A stretch of DNA of 64,000 bases, taken from Drosophila persimilis (Eukaryota > Arthropoda > Insecta > Diptera > Drosophilidae). Positions 58,501-64,000 of the stretch are shown here, in pieces. A model generated the notes under the pieces. It saw only the letters and a list, made by a program, of their open reading frames with translations. It had not been told where the DNA came from and ran no database searches. Both the position numbers and the translations under genes were made by a program. Where the stretch lies: assembly GCF_003286085.1 (NCBI RefSeq), contig NW_020825317.1:4092001-4156000 (forward strand), read 5' to 3'. Numbering within the stretch: position 1 is the stretch's first letter; the number at the start of each line of letters is the position of its first letter.

Positions 58501-61012
58501 AGGATATCCCTGACACATTGTACAGGAGGCTAATGGGAGAGGCGCGACACGAGCCCATTAGCCCTCTCCGTCTCCGTGTGCTCTGGTGGAGAAGAATCAA
58601 ATGGGAAATGCGAAATGAGGCTCATTCGTTTGTTCAATTGATTATCTGTTTCCGCATCGATTCTGGCATTCCATTAATTTCCATCTGCCAATCAATTATC
58701 CATTATCTATTTGCAATCAATCGAGCATACTTTTGGCCCAATAATGCTGTTACGATTCCTATCGCTGACAGTCCTCCACACACGCCACGCACTTTCATCG
58801 GATTCGGCATTGGGTGTTTTGGGTTTTGTGGTGTCACCACCATTGTGGGTGCCACATAGTCGGAGCGGGAATTCCTCTGCCCTCTGTCCTCTGTCCTCTG
58901 TCCTCCAACCCCCTACCCACACGCACACTTCGCACTTTGCCACACTTTGAGGGAGCTTTGTCTGGAGAGATGGAGTCCCGCATTCTCCTCTTCTGTCTGC
59001 TCCTCCCTGTCTGTCTGCCGTGTTGGTCTTACGCATGACTGTCTGTGTGGCATGGCTCCTGTGTGCTTGTATGTGTGGGGAAATGGGGAATATGTGGCAT
59101 CCACAAAGTACGTATACTTTGGGGTCTAATTTGCGGTTGCTGGCGCAGCTCAATTTACAAGTGAGAAATTAAGATGTCGACAAAACTTTGGCCCAAACAC
59201 CTTGCCGGGGAGAACGAGAATACTGACACACACAGAGGGATGCAGAGATACAGATAGAGGTACACGAACGGGGAGCATAACAACCGCCAAGAAGTCTCAG
59301 TGTACCACAAAGTCTGGGAGTCTTGGAGTCCTGGACTGAACTTTGCACTCGTGCAGCACTTTTTCGTGTTCCTCGCAATTCGGTGTTTTCCTGGACACCT
59401 GCTCCTTTAAACCCTTGGAGCAGAGTGTTTTTTGGGGATTTTGAGTTGTTGATGCGCTTTTAATTGCATCAAGTTGCACGCCACAAGAAGGAGGCAGCAG
59501 CACACGAGCAGCTGTACTTGTTACAGCGGGCACTAGACACTCCAACTTCCGCAACACTTGCAACACACTCTAGCACCTCCGCCACCTTCAATCAGTCAAC
59601 GCATTCCAGCGTAATGTGAAGCAGATACAAGTGCCATTTCCAGACTCTCGACTAAAGGATTCTCATTACTCGGGTGTGTAATGAAGGGTGTGTCCTGTTC
59701 CGGACGACCGATTTTCGAAACAAGAGACTGAACTGAATTCCAAAGGAAGTATCGATGGAAAAGGCACAGAAAAGACCAAGCCCAAAAAGGGAATTGAAGT
59801 ACCAGAACGCCACTTGCCGGTACAATGATGTATGGAACGAATATTGAACTGGAATTTGTTCCCGATGAAATATCTTGGTATTTTATAGTCTTTGATACAA
59901 TGCAGTCGGAGGATCTACAATGGGATCTACGGCTTTTGTGATTGCTTCCCTTGGGAGGCTCTTCTTGGATGGATCATGGACCATGGATCGACCTCCCTCC
60001 CCCTGCAAAACATATGCATTCTATAAGGGCGAGAAGGTCCCATATACTCCCCATCTTTTTCCAGGGTATGCTTAAAAAAGGACTGCCACAAAAGTTTTCG
60101 CATTGTAATGCGCTATGGAAGGAGCAGTAGGGTCATGGCAATGTGGGGAAACTTTCGCTGGGGGATTCCATTCCTCTGGTTCCGCTGGATCATCCTGGCC
60201 TCATGCTGGCCTTATCATGGCCTCCTTCTGGCTCGTCCTCACAGCGTAACTAGCCTGATGTGAATTTGATTAAAGCTGCACATTAAATCTGTTGACAGCT
60301 GTCCTGTGGGGGAGCTACAGGAAACCGCTGATGACATTAAAGTCACCCTTCGTGCGGTTTTCTAAAAATTATGCAAAGACACTTGACGCTGACGCTGACA
60401 GTGGGAGGGGGGGAGGGAGATGTATAAGTGTGTGTGTGTGGATGCCACATACGCAATGTCAGCGATTTTTCGCTGAAAATGGCGAAAACTGTAAACAGAC
60501 TCGCGTTGCTCTCTCATTGGGTGGTTTTTTTTGTTCCGACGGTTTCCCCATGGCACCACCCACGTCCAACCCTTCGACTAGAAAAACTTTATTAATTGCG
60601 ACAGTAAAGTTTTCCACCGCAGCAGCAGCAGCAGCCGCACCACCACCACCACCACCATCGCCGACCATCTCCAACCATCGCCAACCATCGCCAACCATCG
60701 CCAACCATCGCTAATTCCCCCGTGACAGCTATTAAAATCGTTTGGTGTTTAACTTTTTCGTGGCCCCGAAAAATATTTGATTTCATTTTAGCATATTTAA
60801 TTGCAGTGCTAAAAAGTGGGGAAATACTAATGAAAGATGGCGAGGGAATGCGGAAAATTCTGATGAAGCATGGGGCAAAATGATGCTGAAAAAAGGAGGT
60901 GGAGAAAAAACAGCCCGACTGAATGCGAAAAAGATTTACTTTTTATTTAGTAACCAAACAAGAAACTTGTGATCCAGGGAAGATCAGATTGAAGGTGGAT
61001 TCTCTGATGATC
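55550..61012. other. 5.4-kb intergenic stretch
   Basis: No supportable gene. Notable simple sequence: (GTC)n at 57268-57297, a CTCCATG repeat at 58085-58105, TCCTCTG repeats near 58880-58902, (AGC)n then (CAC)n at 60620-60656 and a 10-bp repeat at 60671-60710. AATAAA (minus) at 60942-60947 belongs to the gene at 61013. Confidence 0.55.
60671..60710. repeat. Tandem 10-bp repeat CCAACCATCG (four perfect copies)
   Basis: Four identical 10-bp units, preceded by two diverged ones and by (AGC)n and (CAC)n tracts. Confidence 0.95.
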
Positions 61013-62002
61013 CTAGAGCTGAGCCTTGCGTCTCTGAGACATTTCCTTGGCCTTCTTCAGGACGTACGTGCACATAAGCAGGTGGGCTGCCCGGCACAGT
61101 TCGTACATCTGGCGGTAGAAGCGCTCGTCCTCACCCTCATCATCGGAAGGCTCGTTATCCGCAATGCTTTCTGCCGTGTCCTCAGAAGACTCTTTCTCCG
61201 CGTCCTTGCTGGAAGAGTCGTCCCCCTCGAAGTATTTACCGCTGAAATCGGTATACTTTGGGAGGAAGGCCTTCTTCTGCTGGACATTCCACATTCCCGA
61301 CTCTTCTGCGGATTCTTCTGTAGAGGTCCCTGTGGAGTATTCAGTGTACTCTTTAGAGGGCCCTTCTGGGGAATATGCCAACCCTAGTCGGCGGGCCAGC
61401 TTGGACATGTAGTTTTTCGAGGAGCTGCTGCTGGTTCTGGAATGAATATTTATCGAAAATTCTTGCGGATACACCGGCGAAGGTATTGGAGTTATCTTCC
61501 ACCTGCCCGAGGGAGGGGTGTCGTAGTACGAGTGTTTCTTGAATGGCTTTATTTTGGGAGAGTGCTTCTTCGTGGTCCCATTCCTTAATTTATTAAAGCT
61601 TTGCAAAAAGCTGCTGTTCGAGGTGTAGGATTCTGATAGCTCTGGTGAAGCCATGCGGGATGACTGGACCAAGGGGCTCTGGAGTGAGCTGGCATCCTCA
61701 TAGATCTGCCGATTCTCTCGGTAGACTGGGGCACTACAGGAGATATACTTCTGCTTCGTAGATATACCTCCAACCTCTCTAGCTACATTTGCGGTTTGTT
61801 TTTTGCCGAGTTTGTTGTAGATCCTATTGAAACTGCCTGAGCTGCCTGTTTTTTGCGATCCGGATCCCAATGGCTCGTTTTGGTGGTTCAATTTCAAAGT
61901 CCAGTAGCCGCCGAACCTGGGCGGGATACCTATCCCGTCAACCGAATTGTTCAGATTCAGATCAGAGCGGTCCGTCCCGCGGACTGTCCTTCTATTAGCC
62001 AT
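61013..62002 (-). CDS. Unrecognised intronless Ser-rich protein (329 aa)
   Basis: ATG at 62002-62000 and TAG at 61015-61013; AATAAA (minus) at 60942-60947 lies about 66 bp downstream. The N-terminal 60 residues are Gly/Asn/Ser-rich with FGGYWTLKLN. The middle (about 85-210) is Ser/Lys/Pro-rich and basic, including a KKHSPKIKPFKKHSYYDTPP patch. The stretch at about 210-300 is acidic Glu/Ser-rich. The C-terminus (about 300-329) forms a likely helix: FYRQMYELCRAAHLLMCTYV then a basic tail. It is largely disordered apart from that helix, which may be a docking element. No signal peptide or known domain. The intronless structure and composition fit a rapidly evolving, perhaps testis-expressed gene; that is inference. 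Confidence 0.8.
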   Translation of the reverse strand: MANRRTVRGTDRSDLNLNNSVDGIGIPPRFGGYWTLKLNHQNEPLGSGSQKTGSSGSFNRIYNKLGKKQTANVAREVGGISTKQKYISCSAPVYRENRQIYEDASSLQSPLVQSSRMASPELSESYTSNSSFLQSFNKLRNGTTKKHSPKIKPFKKHSYYDTPPSGRWKITPIPSPVYPQEFSINIHSRTSSSSSKNYMSKLARRLGLAYSPEGPSKEYTEYSTGTSTEESAEESGMWNVQQKKAFLPKYTDFSGKYFEGDDSSSKDAEKESSEDTAESIADNEPSDDEGEDERFYRQMYELCRAAHLLMCTYVLKKAKEMSQRRKAQL

Positions 62003-63535
62003 CGATGAGAGAAGAGTTCCTGGGGGATACAGAAGGGTTGGAATGGCATTGACTGTTACCCATCGATTGTTGCACGATATTTGGTGGCGATCTACCGCAT
62101 ATCCCTTTCTCGATTAACTCGAGAGTGTATCGAGTGTCAATTATAAGCGAGCGGAAAGCAGCGACCGCATGGCAGGCGTCCCATTAGAGGGCCAATCGTC
62201 CATCCACAAAGTAGAGTGCGGCACCCTCTCCACTCTCCAAGGGTCAGAGGTTATTTTCGAGTGCTTTAAAACTCGATTTGATTACACGGATGTAATCAGA
62301 GCCCCAATCAAATGAAATTATTTACGGTTTAAATGACAATTGTCAATCTCTAATTGTCAATCAATTGGACACGTAAATGGGTGGCTAGTGGGGGGAGGGA
62401 GTGTGTGGGAAGAGGTGTGGTTGATACAACAAAGTGGATGGCTGTGGCATGTGTGTCATGCATAATTTGATAGAACTACAGGGAGGACTCTCGACTACGA
62501 GACGATTCTGTGGCATGCACTTTTTCTACCCCCTCTCTGGACGGACACCCTGCTCCAGCCGCCAGCTGCCATGCCCCCAAGTATTTGGCAAGAAAATAAA
62601 CCGAATTTGGTAGCACGCCCAAAGAGTGGGGAAGCGAAGGGTAGGATGGAAGGATGAGTGTCGGATTAGGATGCAGGACAAAGTTTCCAATAGTTGCAAT
62701 TAAGTGCAACATTTTTGGGGTTTTGTTTGCATGTGCCACACATTCCTTGTGTCACTCTGCCACCCCTTCTTTGTGTGTGTGTGTGTGTGTTTTCGGGTTT
62801 GTTCTGTGGATGGCAAAAGTTTGGCTTACTCTTTTGGGTTTGGGTTTGGGCTCGGGTTTGGGTTTGGGGAGCAGAGGCTTAGTTTTTCAATTAGTTTGAT
62901 GGCGGCGGTCTCATAAATTTTTGCCAAGTGTTTTTGCCCCCCTCCCCCGCAGCATATCCCACAGGGAGAAAAGGCAGAAAGAGAGAGAGAGACAGAGAGG
63001 GAGAGAGAAGAAGGGAATACTAGAATTTATTGAAGGCCATCAACCATTCAATCGCTTTTTGGCTGTTTCCCATCCACCATCATCCATTTGCGGATTCGGC
63101 TGTGTCACTTGTCACTGGCCCCCCCCACAGGCCCCACCCACAGTCCGCATGTTTCCCCATTCCCTGTTGCATCCAATTCCACTTCCACTTCCTCCGCCAT
63201 ATTCCCACTCCAATCAGAAATCAAATTGACTCTGGCAGTGGCCTTTTGCTTTCTTTCTCCTCGATTCGGGTTGGACTTTTAAAACTTGTCTTACTTTAAT
63301 TGCTTTTCACTGTTTCTGCGGTCGAATGGCGTCCTCTCCCAGCCACCCCTTATCCCCACCCCCCGCCACCGCTCATTCTGTCCCACTTGACTGGCATTAT
63401 CAGAGGAGTCACGCCTTTTCGCCTTTCCATTTCCCTCTTTTCTGCAGGTGAAAAATGGAAAATGTGCTCGACGGGGAAAGCCCCCTCTACATATAATTTA
63501 AATGAAAACTTAAATAGAGACAGAAAAGGCCAGAG

Positions 63536-63575
<40 letters not shown>

Positions 63576-64000
63576 ACTGGACTCTTAATAAGGAAAATGC
63601 ATTTGTGCCGAGCTCTTAACCAGAGAAGTGCTCCAAAAGGAGTGCGAATCCACACCAAAAAAAGGAGCAGAGCAGAGCAGAGTGTCTGTGGCATTTGCCA
63701 AATAGCTGGCAAAAGAAATAACTCACAAAAGTATTCAAAGACACTCACACACATACACATAACCACACACACACTCACAGTAAAAGCTCTACTGAAAGAT
63801 CACCGCATAGAGAACCCATGATTGTCCGCCCCAGAGAGCTCTCACTGTGCACCCTACACGTGCACGTGCACGTATGTATATATGAATATATCTCAAGTGC
63901 AGCAAGTGACACCTAAGCAGGAGAGCAAGTACAAGAAAAACGAAGAAGGATAGTCTTTGCAGCAGGAGCAGAAGTGGCACATACCCTTGCTGCAGGACTA
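62003..64000. other. Intergenic to window end
   Basis: Upstream of the 61013-62002 gene; no other gene seen. It holds (GT)n at 62774-62790, a G-rich (TTTGGG)n tract at 62836-62869, (AG)n at 63541-63568, and a self-complementary CACGTGCACGTGCACGT near 63857-63873 in A/C-rich surroundings. Confidence 0.5.
62836..62869 (+). repeat. Six G3-4 runs with TTT spacers (G4 motif)
   Basis: GGGTTTGGGTTTGGGCTCGGG pattern continuing to a final GGGG. It resembles plant-type telomeric repeats but is interstitial and short. Confidence 0.9.

Noticed and set aside
1..64000. CRISPR arrays, bacterial operons or ribosome binding sites
   Set aside because: The window is clearly eukaryotic; tandem repeats here lack spacer structure.

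Overview
This is eukaryotic nuclear DNA from a Drosophila-like fly. Genes are split by short GT-AG introns (56-97 bp is common), with AATAAA signals, fly core-promoter motifs (DRE, Ohler motif 6, TATA + TCAGTC initiator) and DINE-1/INE-1 interspersed elements. Several products match genes I recall from near the tip of the D. melanogaster X chromosome (Muller element A): su(w[a]), CDC45L, the CG14630 gamma-butyrobetaine dioxygenase and probably CG11638. The divergence and the form of the DINE-1 copies suggest an obscura-group species; that is inference, and no database was searched.

Layout. 1-450 is the 3' end of an unrecognised gene. 3683-5121 (-) encodes a four-EF-hand calmodulin-like protein with a long acidic N-terminal extension. 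6304-8406 (+) is a three-exon gene whose first exon is mostly a 12-bp minisatellite coding for Glu/His/Gln/Lys tetrapeptides. 13371-14021 (-) is a small unrecognised gene. 14-20 kb is non-coding with microsatellites.

21-34.6 kb is the gene-dense core: a small orphan ORF (21981-22361), CDC45L (-), an RNase P Rpp21-like protein (+), a gamma-butyrobetaine dioxygenase (+), a small membrane-protein-like gene (-), and su(w[a]) (+). CDC45L and the Rpp21-like gene share a 374-bp divergent promoter. The Rpp21-like and dioxygenase genes are only 87 bp apart. The su(w[a]) gene keeps the long first and second introns that are the targets of its known splicing autoregulation.

35-36.4 kb has a Tc1-like inverted-repeat remnant, an internally deleted DINE-1, and a tidy TATA/Inr gene for a secreted TIL-domain cysteine-rich peptide. 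38.9-51.1 kb is rich in transposable elements: a near-perfect hairpin, several DINE-1 copies in both orientations, the 3' end of an R1/LOA-like retrotransposon, and an old minus-strand non-LTR element split by later DINE-1 insertions. 54456-55427 is an intronless, GPI-anchor-like secreted protein resembling the 27-kDa hemolymph glycoprotein family, preceded by GATA-type sites. 61013-62002 (-) is an intronless serine-rich orphan. The remaining several-kb stretches show no supportable genes.

The genes do not form one pathway. The core is a cluster of housekeeping genes (replication, RNase P, carnitine synthesis, splicing) flanked by lineage-restricted genes and transposon debris. The most unusual items are the minisatellite-coding gene, the nested retroelement, the 25-bp-arm hairpin, the orphan ORF at 22 kb and the conserved regulated-intron design of su(w[a]).
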